DNA of 64,000 nucleotides from Streptomyces sp. NBC_01463 (GCA_036227345.1 CP109468.1:186001-250000); one strand, 5' to 3'. Shown: positions 8,043 to 16,924, numbered from the stretch's first letter. Numbers and translations are program-made. The notes: generated by a model from the letters alone, not told the origin.

Positions 8043-8487
8043 CAGCGCATGCCCCAAGCGGTGGCCCGGCCATATGGCGGTCGGGCCACCCCTTCCCTGT
8101 CAGCGACCGGCCGGGGTGATCCAGGCGGTCTGGCGCCTGGTCCACGCGCCGCCTCGTCCACGGTGGACGGCCGTCGCCGCACCACCGCCGGCAACTCCTG
8201 ACGGGACGGCTTCAGATGCTCATCGAACCAGCCCGCGAATCCACCATCGCTTGAACACACTTCGCCGCATACAGCCTTTGCAGCATGGACAGTTGAATCT
8301 CGCGCACCAACTGCCTTCACCCTAAAGGCAGTTGCCTACAGGAAGTAAACACGGCAACCACCTTGACGGGGTCAGTCACCGTGCCGGACAGTCGTGCACA
8401 AGGTTCTTGAGAGCGCTCTCAACCGGGTTCGGAACGCGGCTGCAGACGCTCTCGCCCCTCCCCCCACCCCCCACGAAAGCAGCCCCC
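8043..8487. other. Intergenic region holding the GH16 promoter and operator
   Basis: No gene is seen. The right part carries a LacI-type operator (listed separately) close to the glucanase start; the rest shows nothing recognisable. Confidence 0.5.
8407..8422. promoter_or_regulatory. LacI-family operator upstream of the GH16 gene
   Basis: A perfect 16-bp palindrome, TTGAGAGCGCTCTCAA, lies 65 bp before the start codon. It has the central GAGCGCTC of LacI/GalR-family sites and resembles the CebR-type operators that silence glucan-utilisation genes in Streptomyces. Repression relieved by an oligosaccharide is the likely logic; no LacI gene is in this window. Confidence 0.75.
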
Positions 8488-9507
8488 ATGTACAGGATCG
8501 CTGTCTTCAGTGAATCGCCAGGCCCCACCCCCGGCCCCGGACATCGCACCCGTCGACGTCTGCCGGTCACGCTCGCCGCGCTCGCACTCTGCCTGCCACT
8601 GGCCGGTCTCATGGGCCCGGCGGGCCCCGCCGGGCTCTCCGGTACCGCCGCGGCCGCAGAACCGGCCGCGAGCGCCGGTGCGGCCGACGCCGACTGGACC
8701 ACCATGTTCAGGGACGACTTCGACGGCGCGAGCGGAACAGGACTCAACAGGACCGACTGGCTCTACGACATCGGCACCAGCTACCCCGGCGGCGCCGCCA
8801 ACTGGGGCACCGGCGAGATCGAAACCTCCACGGACTCGACCGAGAACGTCTACCAGGACGGCTCGGGCCACATGGTGATCAAGCCCATACGGGACGCCTC
8901 CGGGCACTGGACATCCGGCCGGGTGGAAACCCAGCGCACCGACTTCGCCGCGCCGGCGGGCGGACAGATGCAGCTCAGCGCCTCCCTGAAGCAGCCCGAC
9001 CCGGCGAGCGGGCTCGGCTACTGGCCGGCCTTCTGGGCCATGGGCGCCGACGCCCGGCCGACCGGCGCCACCAACTGGCCCAGCATCGGCGAGCTGGACA
9101 TCATGGAGGACGTCAACGCACTCAGCCAGCACTCCACCACCTTCCACTGCGGCCAGTGGGCCGGCGAGTGCCACGATCCCGACGGGATCAGCAGCGGACT
9201 GCAGGCCTGCGACGGCTGCCAGTCCGGCTACCACACGTACTCGGTGATCGTCGACCGCCGGAACACGGCGGCCGAGCAGTTGCGGTTCTACCTGGACGGT
9301 GTGCAGACGTTCGCGGTGAACCAGAACGAGGTCTCCGACGCAACCTGGAAGGCCGCCGTCGACCACGGGTTCTTCGCCATCTTCGACGTGGCGATCGGCG
9401 GTTCGTATCCGGACAAGGTCTGCGGCTGCACATCCCCCTCGGCCGATATCACCTCCGGTGCGGGGATGAGCGTGGACTGGTTCTCGGCCGAGGTGAGCGG
9501 ATCCTGA
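8488..9507 (+). CDS. Secreted GH16 endo-beta-glucanase-like hydrolase
   Basis: A 339-residue secreted enzyme. Residues about 20-60 form a Sec signal peptide (RRR, hydrophobic core, then AAAAEPA). The catalytic domain carries the GH16 signature GELDIMEDVN at about 201-210, with E202 as nucleophile, D204 as helper and E207 as acid/base, so it should hydrolyse beta-1,3 or mixed beta-glucans by retention. Upstream features such as NWGTGEIETSTDSTENV and GYWPAFWAMG match bacterial laminarinases. No carbohydrate-binding module follows. ATG 8488 is chosen because the signal peptide begins there; the open frame extends further upstream through the operator. A strong hairpin follows the stop. Confidence 0.92.
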   Translation: MYRIAVFSESPGPTPGPGHRTRRRLPVTLAALALCLPLAGLMGPAGPAGLSGTAAAAEPAASAGAADADWTTMFRDDFDGASGTGLNRTDWLYDIGTSYPGGAANWGTGEIETSTDSTENVYQDGSGHMVIKPIRDASGHWTSGRVETQRTDFAAPAGGQMQLSASLKQPDPASGLGYWPAFWAMGADARPTGATNWPSIGELDIMEDVNALSQHSTTFHCGQWAGECHDPDGISSGLQACDGCQSGYHTYSVIVDRRNTAAEQLRFYLDGVQTFAVNQNEVSDATWKAAVDHGFFAIFDVAIGGSYPDKVCGCTSPSADITSGAGMSVDWFSAEVSGS

Positions 9508-9526
9508 ACCGCGACGTGCTCGGATC

Positions 9527-9560
9527 GGGAGCCGGTTCCGGCGCGGCCGAACCGGCTCCC
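9527..9560 (+). terminator. Hairpin terminator after the GH16 gene
   Basis: Perfect 12-bp stem GGGAGCCGGTTC/GAACCGGCTCCC with a 10-nt loop, starting 19 nt past the stop codon. It has no U-tract, as is usual in Streptomyces. The converging FG-GAP gene ends at 9689, so it may serve both directions. Confidence 0.75.
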
Positions 9561-9688
9561 GGCGGGACTTCGCAGGCCGAGCCGGTGTGGCGCCTGGTCC
9601 ACCGTGCACTACCGGTCTCGGCAGTGGCGGTACACCGGTGTCTTCGAGGCCCAGGAGGACGAGCCCGGGGCAGCAAGCATGATCCTGC

Positions 9689-11032
9689 CTAAGAGCCTTC
9701 ATCTTCGCTGGGGGCGACCGGGAAGGATGCCTCCTCGCGGCCCGTGCCGTCGGTGATCCACCATCTGTTCCCGCCGAGCAGAGTCAGTTCTGCGCGGCCG
9801 TCGCCGTCCCAGTCATGGACGGCGAAGAGCATGCCACCATCGGGGCCGTCGTCACCCGGCACGGACCGCTTTGTGGAGTGCCAGGGCTTCGATCCGAGCC
9901 CGTGCTCGGAGCCGCCCCGCAGCACCTCGATCCGCGCGTCCCCCGCCTCCTTCTTCTTCGTGAGCTGTACGGCCAGGTCGTCGCAACCATCGCCGTTGAA
10001 GTCCCCGACAGCGAGCCCGGCGCCGAAGCCCTCCTTGAAGTCGCCGCCGTCCATGGTGACCCATTTCCCCGGCTCCTTCCCGTAGCGGACGCTGACCTGG
10101 CCGCGCCGATGGGGTGTCTCGACCTCGTCGTAGCTGTCGACGAAGCTCCGGCCGATGGCGATGTCCTGGCGCCCGTCGCCGTCGAAGTCGCCGAAGACGA
10201 TGTTCTCGCCCTCCGGCAGCCGCTCGGGTTCCGTGCTCAGGCCGCCGGCGGTACGGGCGCCCCCGGTGAACAGCAGGGGCGGATCCCACGGAGAGCCGTA
10301 GAGCGCGAGATCGGTGGCACGGTCGTCGTTCGCGTCCCCGGCGACCAGTACAGGTGACGCACCCTCGTCGACCGGGCTGGGGATGTCCACGGTCCTGACC
10401 GGGGCGCCGGAGCGCTTGAACGGTCCCTTGAGGACAACCAGTTCATGAGCCTCGTTCGAGTCTCTGAACACCGCGAGGTCGATGTGGCCGTCCCCGTCGA
10501 AGTCGCCTGCGACAGGCGCGGTGTGGTAGCCGGTGCCCGGCAGCGGCACACGCCCGTGCGCTCCGCCGACCCGCGGGCCCTTGGGACCTCCCCACAGGAC
10601 CTGGGCGGCGCCGCTCACGACGAGGTCGGCGTGGCCGTCCTCATCCAGGTCGGCGACCGTGGGCTGCAACGGGTCGTCGCCCGTCTGAACGTCGTGCGGC
10701 ACACCGAGGTCGTCGTGGGCGAAGACGGTCGTGCGGTCGGGGTCAGGGCCGTGCTCGGAGCCGGGCACGACGAACAGGTCGAAGTTCTCCGTCTCGGAGA
10801 CCTCGTGCACCAGATCGACGAAGCCGTCCCCGTCGACATCGGGGGTCGCGGGCGTGGCCTGGCGCGCGGAATCGACAGCCCGGCAGGGGCTGTTGGGCAC
10901 GGCACGCGCGCCGCCGGATGGCCGAAGGACGAGGAACGCCACCACCGCCACCGCTACGAGGGAGGCAGCCACGGCGTGCCACATGCGCAAGTGACGGAGG
11001 AACGGACCGTCTGCTGTCGGAAAGTGCATCAC
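9689..11032 (-). CDS. Membrane-anchored FG-GAP/VCBS repeat protein
   Basis: A 447-residue protein with one N-terminal membrane helix (MWHAVAASLVAVAVVAFLVL) and a long extracellular part made of calcium-binding FG-GAP/VCBS repeats. At least six D-x-D-G-D-G loops are visible: DVDGDGFVDL, DLDEDGHADL, DFDGDGHIDL, DFDGDGRQDI, DFNGDGCDDL and DWDGDGRAEL, the pattern of a seven-bladed beta-propeller. Such proteins bind ligands or surfaces and are generally not enzymes. GTG 11032 is immediately followed by ATG 11029, either of which could be the start. It converges on the GH16 gene; there is no evidence of functional linkage. Confidence 0.85.
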   Translation of the reverse strand: MMHFPTADGPFLRHLRMWHAVAASLVAVAVVAFLVLRPSGGARAVPNSPCRAVDSARQATPATPDVDGDGFVDLVHEVSETENFDLFVVPGSEHGPDPDRTTVFAHDDLGVPHDVQTGDDPLQPTVADLDEDGHADLVVSGAAQVLWGGPKGPRVGGAHGRVPLPGTGYHTAPVAGDFDGDGHIDLAVFRDSNEAHELVVLKGPFKRSGAPVRTVDIPSPVDEGASPVLVAGDANDDRATDLALYGSPWDPPLLFTGGARTAGGLSTEPERLPEGENIVFGDFDGDGRQDIAIGRSFVDSYDEVETPHRRGQVSVRYGKEPGKWVTMDGGDFKEGFGAGLAVGDFNGDGCDDLAVQLTKKKEAGDARIEVLRGGSEHGLGSKPWHSTKRSVPGDDGPDGGMLFAVHDWDGDGRAELTLLGGNRWWITDGTGREEASFPVAPSEDEGS

Positions 11033-11366
11033 TCCACTTCACGGGCGTGGACGCGGCCCGCACAAGGAAGCTGATCATTTCGTTACGGGGGTGATGCACG
11101 ACGGTCCTGCCCCCTTTGCGGCCCACCAGTGCGTATGGCGGTGAGCCGAGGCCTCTCCGGGCCCGGTCTCGGCATCGTCCGGGGAGCGCCGCGGGCTTCG
11201 ATCTGTGACAGCAGGACCGAAGCGGATCGCGGTGCCCGTCGCCGACACCGGGGCCGGGGCAGTCGTCAACGTCGCGGGCTGTGCGCGGAAGGCCGACGAT
11301 ATGGATCTGGATCTGGGCCCAACGCTTAAGACAGCGCCCCATACGGCGCGTTGGGATGGCCCGCCT
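11033..11366. other. Intergenic gap, no gene seen
   Basis: This lies between two minus-strand genes and should contain the promoter of the FG-GAP gene. No other element is evident. Confidence 0.4.
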
Positions 11367-11996
11367 TCATCGAGAGTCGGCGGTGGGACTGGATTGTGCC
11401 GACCGGACTGTCTGAGCTCGCGGCGCCATTGTTGCGGGTCGAGCGCCAGCCGCACTATCCACTGTTTCAAGATCGTGTTGTGAGGCCAAAGGGCCAACCT
11501 CGATCGGCGTGAGGAAATTGCACTGGCGGCAGGGGAAGTTAGAGCATTCACATGCTCCTCCCACGCGCCCGCGCCCCCATCCTCCGCTCGGCCTATCGAA
11601 TGCCGCCTGAAGCGCGTCCGCCGTGGCGGCTATGACAACCGCCTCCCCCTGGGCGTCCGCAGGAAGACGAAGACGGTCGCCCTCATGGAAGACCAGGGTG
11701 GCACCGCTCTGGGGCACGATCGAGGCCTCCAGGGCTGCTGCCAGCCGAGCAAGCACGCCGAGCATCGCACCGCGGGCGAAGTGCGTCGCCGTCACACACA
11801 GCATCCCCGCCTCGTTCAGGGACTCGTGGTAGAGGTCCGCCTCACCCCCGTCCTCCGCGCGGAGCTGGGAGAAGCCCTCATCGAGACCGCCCGCCACCAC
11901 GTACGGTTCCGTCACCTGTCGGAGCCGTTCGACATCCAGAGCAACAACCTCACCGTCCACGAACCGAAGGATAAAGATGCTGTAACTCACGGGCAC
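11367..11996 (-). CDS. Hypothetical protein, unrecognised family
   Basis: A 209-residue frame. Residues 1-138 look like a genuine folded domain: SYSIFILRFVDGEVVALDVE, then EADLYHESLNEAGMLCVTAT, a helix (AMLGVLARLAAALEASIVPQ) and VFHEGDRLRLPADAQGEAVV. The last 70 residues are cysteine/serine/arginine-rich and read like out-of-frame extension, so the true C-terminus may have been lost by a frameshift near 11575. The start is GTG 11996 (alternative GTG 11990); no clear ribosome site. I do not recognise the family. It stands alone. Confidence 0.55.
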   Translation of the reverse strand: MPVSYSIFILRFVDGEVVALDVERLRQVTEPYVVAGGLDEGFSQLRAEDGGEADLYHESLNEAGMLCVTATHFARGAMLGVLARLAAALEASIVPQSGATLVFHEGDRLRLPADAQGEAVVIAATADALQAAFDRPSGGWGRGRVGGACECSNFPCRQCNFLTPIEVGPLASQHDLETVDSAAGARPATMAPRAQTVRSAQSSPTADSR

Positions 11997-12400
11997 ACTT
12001 TGCCATCACCATCATCCGCCGCACAGGCCCCGGCATATCCGATGCGCCCACCGCCACGACCTGCACGTACGCCGAAAGGCGCCTCCCGGCGACTCCAGAT
12101 CAGCCACGGTTTGCGTGCGTCCAAGAGGCCGGCAGGCAATCACGCCGCCGCGTAGCTTGCCCGGAACAGTTCCTGGCTCTTCGCATGCGTCCGTGCGAAA
12201 GCCGTCAGGCGATGCCCGCCTCCGTGTCGCGCTCGACGAGCCGGGTCTGCTGAAACCGCCCTCGCCGCGCCGAAGCGGCCCCACGGCCGCCCGCCGAGCC
12301 TGCCGCCCCTCGCGACTGTGTAGTGCGCCGGGCCTGACGTGTACGCGGCGTTCTATAGTCGCCCGGGTCGACCGTTTTCATGGGGGGGGGTCCGGAACAC
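11997..12400. other. Intergenic region with a 9-G tract
   Basis: No gene is seen. A run of nine G at 12382-12390 sits just before the lipoprotein start at 12401 and can pair with 16S rRNA as its ribosome site. A tract this long is also prone to length change. Confidence 0.45.
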
Positions 12401-13189
12401 ATGCAAGCCACGAGATCACTGGCCGGCGTCCTGCTGAGCATCGTCGCCGCGCTGTTGCTCAGTGCCTGTGGGACCCAGCGAGCCGGGGCGCCCTCGACGG
12501 CGGGAACGCCGCACTGGCAGACGTTCGGGCCGATCCGCGCGACCGCCGCCCGGCTCTCCGGCGGCGGGCGCGCACTCAGCGTCGACGTAGAGGTACCCGG
12601 CAAGGGCAAGACCTGTGCGCGCAAGCTGAAGGCGGTCGTGACCTCCACGTCGGAGCGCACCGTGTGGGTGCAGGTCACCTTCTCCACCCTTATCGGCGAC
12701 CCGCACGCCGACTGCTCGACGACCGCACCCGGCACCGCGAAGGTGCGACTGCCGTCCGCGCTCGGCCACCGTGAACTGGTCGTGGACAACGACACGACGT
12801 TCACCGCGGACGACGCCGACCTGCCCGAGCTGCGCCTGTGCGGTGACCGCGGCTGCCACCCGGCACCCACCGGCTGCACCGCCGCCTCCTACGACCAGGC
12901 GGTGGCGGCGCTCGACGTACCGAACCACACCTCCCGCGGCGAGGAGCACTGCGATGGGAAGTGGCTGGTGTTCGACGTGTCCTCGCGCATGGGCGCGGCC
13001 TGCGCCGAGGGCGAGGCGCCGGGATGTGGGGCGAGACTCGGCGACCGGTGGTTCTTCCGTGCCGAGAAGTCGGGCTGGGTGCCTCTCGCACGCGGCACGA
13101 AGGCCGGCTGCGCCGACGTGCACCGCGTCGAGCCCGCTTTCCCGGCCGCGCTGTGCGCCGATCTGCCCGGCCTGCAACGCTCGAACTGA
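12401..13189 (+). CDS. Secreted lipoprotein, unknown function
   Basis: A 262-residue predicted lipoprotein. The N-terminus has a short positive segment, a hydrophobic core (GVLLSIVAALLL) and a lipobox LSAC-G, so the cysteine at about 23 would be lipidated and the protein held on the outer face of the membrane. The mature part contains about ten cysteines (for example CAREL-like GKTCARKLK, HADCSTT, LRLCGDRGCHPAPTGC), suggesting disulfides. No enzymatic motif is recognised. ATG 12401 is preceded by the G-tract that serves as ribosome site; a further ATG at 12380 lies before the tract. Neighbours give no functional hint. Confidence 0.75.
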   Translation: MQATRSLAGVLLSIVAALLLSACGTQRAGAPSTAGTPHWQTFGPIRATAARLSGGGRALSVDVEVPGKGKTCARKLKAVVTSTSERTVWVQVTFSTLIGDPHADCSTTAPGTAKVRLPSALGHRELVVDNDTTFTADDADLPELRLCGDRGCHPAPTGCTAASYDQAVAALDVPNHTSRGEEHCDGKWLVFDVSSRMGAACAEGEAPGCGARLGDRWFFRAEKSGWVPLARGTKAGCADVHRVEPAFPAALCADLPGLQRSN

Positions 13190-13431
13190 GCACCGCAACG
13201 AGCCTGTTGCAATACACATCCTGAAGCCCAGGCACACACGGCGGACCCGGGTACCCAGGCCCCTTTCGAGAGCGCCGTGGGGTCGGCTGGAATCGTCGTC
13301 CGGCCGATCGTGTGCGGAGCGGAACGGTGAGGACCATCGCTGTGGTCGTCTGAGATCCATGGGACCGGTCGGCACCGCGGTGCGGCCGGTTCCTCGTCGC
13401 CGATCGCCTCGCAAACCCCCAAAGGCCATGC

Positions 13432-13863
13432 CTATGGCGCCTCGTGTACCCGGGCCAGCAGTGCCATCAGCTGGTTCTGCTCCTCCGGAGTGAGCGGTGC
13501 CAGCAACTCGGCGTTGGCTGCTTCGGCCAGGGCCGCGCAGCGGGTGAGGGCGGCCATGCCTTCGGGGGTGACCGTGATGGCATTCTTGCGGCGGTCGACG
13601 GGGTCCGGGGTGCGCAGGACAAGTCCGGCCTGTTGGAGGTCGTTGAGGATGCCGACCATGTCCTTGGGGTCGACGGCGAGCCGGCGGCCCAGCTCGGCCT
13701 GGGCAACCGGCCCGTACTCGGCGGTCGCGGCCAGCACCGCGTGGTGCATGAGCTTCAGCCCTTCCGCGGCAAGCGCGTCGGCGACCAGGCCGCGAGCGCG
13801 CGCTGCGACGCGGCCGACGAGCCAGCTCGGCAGGGACTGGATGCGCTGGAGGGCTGCGGGCAT
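13432..13863 (-). CDS. MarR-family transcriptional regulator
   Basis: A 143-residue MarR repressor: LMHHAVLAATAEYGPVAQAE leads into the helix-turn-helix (LGRRLAVDPKDMVGILNDLQ), then the wing with the family motif DPVDRRKNAITVT and PEGMAAL. It is divergent from a quinone-oxidoreductase-like gene. TTGGG/CCCAA dyads lie between the two starts, so it should repress both. The D-x-R-(R/K) wing residues that contact DNA are intact. The ligand is unknown; members of this arrangement commonly respond to quinones or aromatic compounds. Confidence 0.88.
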   Translation of the reverse strand: MPAALQRIQSLPSWLVGRVAARARGLVADALAAEGLKLMHHAVLAATAEYGPVAQAELGRRLAVDPKDMVGILNDLQQAGLVLRTPDPVDRRKNAITVTPEGMAALTRCAALAEAANAELLAPLTPEEQNQLMALLARVHEAP

Positions 13864-13883
13864 GGAGTGAGCCTATCCCGAAA

Positions 13884-13933
13884 TTCATTGGGACTCCCTA
13901 CGACTTCAAGCTATCGTTGGGTATCCCAATGAA
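13884..13933. promoter_or_regulatory. MarR operator dyads
   Basis: Inverted arms TTCATTGGGA (13884-13893) and TCCCAATGAA (13924-13933) flank the divergent promoter. The inner dyad TTGGG-TAT-CCCAA lies at 13917-13929, and a partial copy overlaps the left arm. The spacing fits two MarR dimers, one near each promoter. Confidence 0.65.
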
Positions 13934-13952
13934 AATGGACAGGGAGGTCCTT

Positions 13953-14909
13953 TTGCTGCGCATTCGCCATGAGGTGAGCGGAGGGCCCACTGCGCTGGTC
14001 TCCGAAGAGGCCGACCGACCCGAGCCGGGAGCCGGGGAGGTACTGATCCGGACCAAGGCCATTGGGGTGACACTGCCCTCCGTGCGCAAGGTCCGGGACG
14101 CCAGGGAGCCGATCTCGCTCGGCGGCGAAGTCGCCGGGGAGATCACCGCCCTCGGCGAGGGTGTCGCGGCCTTCGGCGTCGGAGACCGTGTCACTGGGTT
14201 GTGCTTCACCGACGCCTACGCCGACTACGCGGTCCTGAACGTCGCGATGACCTCCCGGATTCCGGACGGCGCGAGTGACGTGGAGGCGGTGGCACTGGTC
14301 CGCAGCGGGATGGTGGCGCGCGGCGCCTACGAAGCTGCGCGCGTGGAGCCTGGCGAGTCGGTCCTGGTAACGGCGGCGGCGAGTGCGGTGGGCACGCTCG
14401 CTCTCCAGTACGCCAAGGCCAACGGGGCTGGACGCGTGGTGGCTGCTGTCAGCAGTGCTGCCAAGGCCACCTTCCTACGGAACTTGGGCGCCGACGAGGT
14501 CTTTCTGTACGAGGACGCCGACTGGGGTGCCCCGTACGACGCGATCCTCGATGGAGTCGGCGGCGACCTGCTCGGCCCTGCCGTGCGAGCCCTGGCCACG
14601 GGCGGCCGGCTGGTCGCTTTCAGCTCCGGCGGGGGCATGGTGGACGCATACGAACTCCTCGCCCGCGGCGCTTCGGTGATCGGCTTCCAGATGCGTGCCA
14701 TCGCCGTCGGCAAGCCCGAACTGTACGACCGTTGGCTGCGCGAGCTCTGGCAGCTGCACGAGACAGGCACCCTGCGCACCGCCGTGCACGAGGAGATCCC
14801 CCTCGCCGAAGCCACCCGGGCCCACGCCCTCATCGAACAGCGCCGCAACCTCGGCAAGGTCGTCCTCGTACCCTCGCTCCGGCCAAAGGCGTTGTCCGTT
14901 ACGGCATGA
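13953..14909 (+). CDS. Zinc-independent quinone oxidoreductase (MDR family)
   Basis: A 318-residue medium-chain dehydrogenase/reductase. The N-terminal GroES-like part has GEVLIRTKAIGVTLPSVRK and GGEVAGEITALGEGV; the Rossmann part begins ESVLVTAAASAVGTLALQYA, where the usual A-x-x-G-x-x-G dinucleotide loop is slightly degenerate. The catalytic-zinc cysteine/histidine set and the structural-zinc cysteine cluster are absent, placing it with NADPH:quinone reductases. The start is uncertain: TTG 13953 follows GGGAGG at good spacing, whereas ATG 13929 and 13935 lie within or next to the operator. It is divergent from, and probably controlled by, the MarR gene. Confidence 0.85.
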   Translation: MLRIRHEVSGGPTALVSEEADRPEPGAGEVLIRTKAIGVTLPSVRKVRDAREPISLGGEVAGEITALGEGVAAFGVGDRVTGLCFTDAYADYAVLNVAMTSRIPDGASDVEAVALVRSGMVARGAYEAARVEPGESVLVTAAASAVGTLALQYAKANGAGRVVAAVSSAAKATFLRNLGADEVFLYEDADWGAPYDAILDGVGGDLLGPAVRALATGGRLVAFSSGGGMVDAYELLARGASVIGFQMRAIAVGKPELYDRWLRELWQLHETGTLRTAVHEEIPLAEATRAHALIEQRRNLGKVVLVPSLRPKALSVTA

Positions 14910-15142
14910 GTTCGCTGCACATCGATTCTGGACAGCATGCGGGGCAATGACCGGCCGAGTCAGGCTGCTGCTCGTAGTGACCTTCCGCCCCAGCAGATGC
15001 CCTTCTCGCTGCGGACACGAGGCAAGTCAGCCCGATCTCGTCGAACCGGCGGATGACATTCCGAAAGGCCGGTCTCCGCATCGGCCTGCGCAGGCCGGGT
15101 GATCACCGGGGCGCTGTCCCACCTTGCGGAGGACAGCAGCAT
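14899..15142 (-). pseudogene. IS630-like transposase N-terminal fragment, frameshifted
   Basis: Two neighbouring minus-strand frames give pieces that join into the N-terminal helix-turn-helix of IS630-family transposases. SSARWDSAPVITRPAQAD (frame ending 14960) corresponds to the segment that precedes the HTH, and FRNVIRRFDEIGLTCL (frame ending 14899) corresponds to the HTH and linker, normally followed by a D-P-R-W-A-G-G motif that is lost here. A frameshift at about 15080 separates them and the rest of the gene is missing. This is recognition by eye, not by search. Confidence 0.5.
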
Positions 15143-15222
15143 CCCGAATGAGGCGTTGATCCGGATGAAGCCGCACCCGTTGGAGGGAGAGTGGATACCT
15201 TCACGTCTCGGTGCGGCGCCGC

Positions 15223-15975
15223 TTACGGTTTGTGGGTTACCCAGAGCATTTCTGCCGGCCAGCGGTGTGCCCAGTCAGGCGGGTCGGTCGGGTTGTAACC
15301 GTTGGCTGTTCCGGGATCGGGCCGCGGCTCGATGAGGTCGTCGATGACGAGACCTGCGCTGCGCAGGACCTTGATCCAGTCGCCGTAGGTGCGCTGATAG
15401 CTCACCGCGTCCTGATCCTCGGCGATGCTGTCCAGCCCGAAGTAGTCCTGGTGCAGAGTCGTGGTTGCGCGGCCGCCGGCTTCGTCGTAGCAGGCTTCGA
15501 ACCATGGGCTGGCGACGTTGAACACCAGGCGCCCACCGCGGCGCAGGATGCGTGCGACCTGCGGGACGGCCAGGTGCGCGGGCGCCCAGCTGAGTCCGCC
15601 GTAGTCGCAGAACACCAGGTCGAAGCTGTCGGCGGCGAACGGCAGGTGCTCGGCGGCCGCTTGCACCAGCGGGTAGCGGGCCGGTCCCATCGCGCCGGCT
15701 GCCGCGGCAAGCTGGGCTTCGGACAGGTCGAGCCCGACCACGTTGGCGCCCTCGGCGGCGAGCGCCCTGGACCACTGGCCGGCGCCGCAGCCGAGTTCGA
15801 GGACACGCTTGCCGGTGACGTCGCCCAGGGCGTTCAGCTGCGCGTCGGGGATGGCGTACGTACCCCACAGCCGGGGCGTCGCACCGATCTGCGGGTCGTG
15901 CTTCTGCTGGTAGGTGCCGCTGATCTGGTTCCAGAACCGCCGGTTGGCAGAGATGCTGTTCACCCGCCGACTCAA
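15223..15975 (-). CDS. Class I SAM-dependent methyltransferase
   Basis: A 250-residue methyltransferase. Motif I is VLELGCGAGQWSRALA (E/D-x-G-x-G-x-G) at about residues 58-73, motif II is VVGLDLSEAQL, and motif post-II/III appears as LPFAADSFDLVFCDYGG followed by ARILRRGGRLVFNVASPWF. This is the Methyltransf_11 layout used for small-molecule and ubiquinone-type methylations. The acceptor is not predictable. The frame begins ATG 15975. It is isolated between an IS630 fragment and a gap with no recognisable gene, so context does not help. Confidence 0.88.
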   Translation of the reverse strand: MSRRVNSISANRRFWNQISGTYQQKHDPQIGATPRLWGTYAIPDAQLNALGDVTGKRVLELGCGAGQWSRALAAEGANVVGLDLSEAQLAAAAGAMGPARYPLVQAAAEHLPFAADSFDLVFCDYGGLSWAPAHLAVPQVARILRRGGRLVFNVASPWFEACYDEAGGRATTTLHQDYFGLDSIAEDQDAVSYQRTYGDWIKVLRSAGLVIDDLIEPRPDPGTANGYNPTDPPDWAHRWPAEMLWVTHKP

Positions 15976-16448
15976 GCACTGCCTTCCGGGGCGGTCAACA
16001 CGATTGTGCTGCGACCTGGGAGGCTCATCGGTTCGCCTGTCCTCCTACGCCGTCCACCTGGCGCCACGGCCCCCACCCCCCTGGATACCCATGCGCCGTT
16101 CCCTTTGAGTCAGAAGAGGCCGGATGGATCCGCGAGTTCCTCTCCGACGGACCGCGCTGCGGGGCCAGTCGGCATGGTGCAGGTGTGGAGGCGTACGGCG
16201 CGCCACTGGTCGCCATGGCGCGTACGCCGCCAGCCCCAGTCCGCGCACCACGTCAGCGGCGCGTACCCGCAAGGTTCGCGGCGTCCTCCATGGACGCGTC
16301 GTGTCGGGGTGGCTAGGCCCGTCTGCCACTGACCAACGAAGGGGTAGGCACGAACCTTCTTGGTGTCACGGTCGGTGTTCGTCGTCGAGATGACGCACCT
16401 TGCCGGCCCGGGGGGGGCAGGTCGGCTGCCGCGCTTGACCTCTTGCGC
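15976..16448. other. Intergenic gap of about 470 bases, no gene recognised
   Basis: Open frames exist on both strands but encode arginine/proline-rich sequence with no known motif. One plus-strand frame ending near 16332 is tryptophan/arginine-rich and could be a transposase relic, but I cannot support that. Confidence 0.35.
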
Positions 16449-16832
16449 TCAGGCGCTCCGTGGCGGACGCTCGTCGGCTGCGAGCCGCTGTGTGATCCGG
16501 TCGAACAAGTCCGTCAGTGGTGCTCCGACTTCCTGCCCGAACTCAGTCAGTCCGTAAGTGACCTGGGGCGGCGTCGTCGGCTCGACCTTCCGCCAGACCA
16601 GGTCGTCCTGGACCAGTGCGCGCAGTGTCTGAGCGAGCATCTTCTCGCTGATGCCCCGGATGCTGTCGCGCAGCTCGTAGAACCGAAGGTCGGCGGTCCG
16701 CAAGGAGATCAGTACCCAGATACCCCACCTGCTGGTCACGTGGTCGACCACGTCGCGCGCAGGGCAGTCGGTGTGAAACACGTCATACCGAACGCCTGCC
16801 TCGGCCTGCGTCAGCTGCGCACCTTCACTCAT
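16449..16832 (-). CDS. HxlR-family transcriptional regulator
   Basis: A 127-residue HxlR winged-helix protein with the family hallmarks: an N-terminal cysteine (HTDCPARDVVDHVTSRWGIW), the core segment LRFYELRDSIRGISEKMLAQ that forms helix-turn-helix, and the wing (VEPTTPPQVTYGLTEFGQEV). HxlR-type regulators often sense aldehydes, quinones or diamide through the conserved cysteine. It is divergent from an NmrA-like reductase gene and a CTTAC/GTAAG dyad lies between, which makes the reductase its likely target, as in QorR- or YtfH-type pairs. Confidence 0.9.
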   Translation of the reverse strand: MSEGAQLTQAEAGVRYDVFHTDCPARDVVDHVTSRWGIWVLISLRTADLRFYELRDSIRGISEKMLAQTLRALVQDDLVWRKVEPTTPPQVTYGLTEFGQEVGAPLTDLFDRITQRLAADERPPRSA

Positions 16833-16839
16833 GTCATGA

Positions 16840-16874
16840 GCTTACCTCTGGGTATGTTCTTACGAAAAGTAAGC
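16840..16874. promoter_or_regulatory. HxlR operator
   Basis: Arms CTTAC (16859-16863) and GTAAG (16869-16873) with a 5-nt centre form the tight dyad; a further GCTTAC at 16840-16845 gives a second half-site about 24 bp to the left. It sits in the 92-bp divergent region where HxlR proteins normally bind. Confidence 0.6.
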
Positions 16875-16924
16875 CCGCCTCCTAGCGTCAATTGCCTCAG
16901 CGCACAACGGACTAGGAGCTGAAC

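Noticed and set aside
16045..16329. A 94-codon minus-strand frame as a small gene or transposase piece
   Set aside because: No ribosome site, no recognisable motif and an arginine/proline-rich composition.
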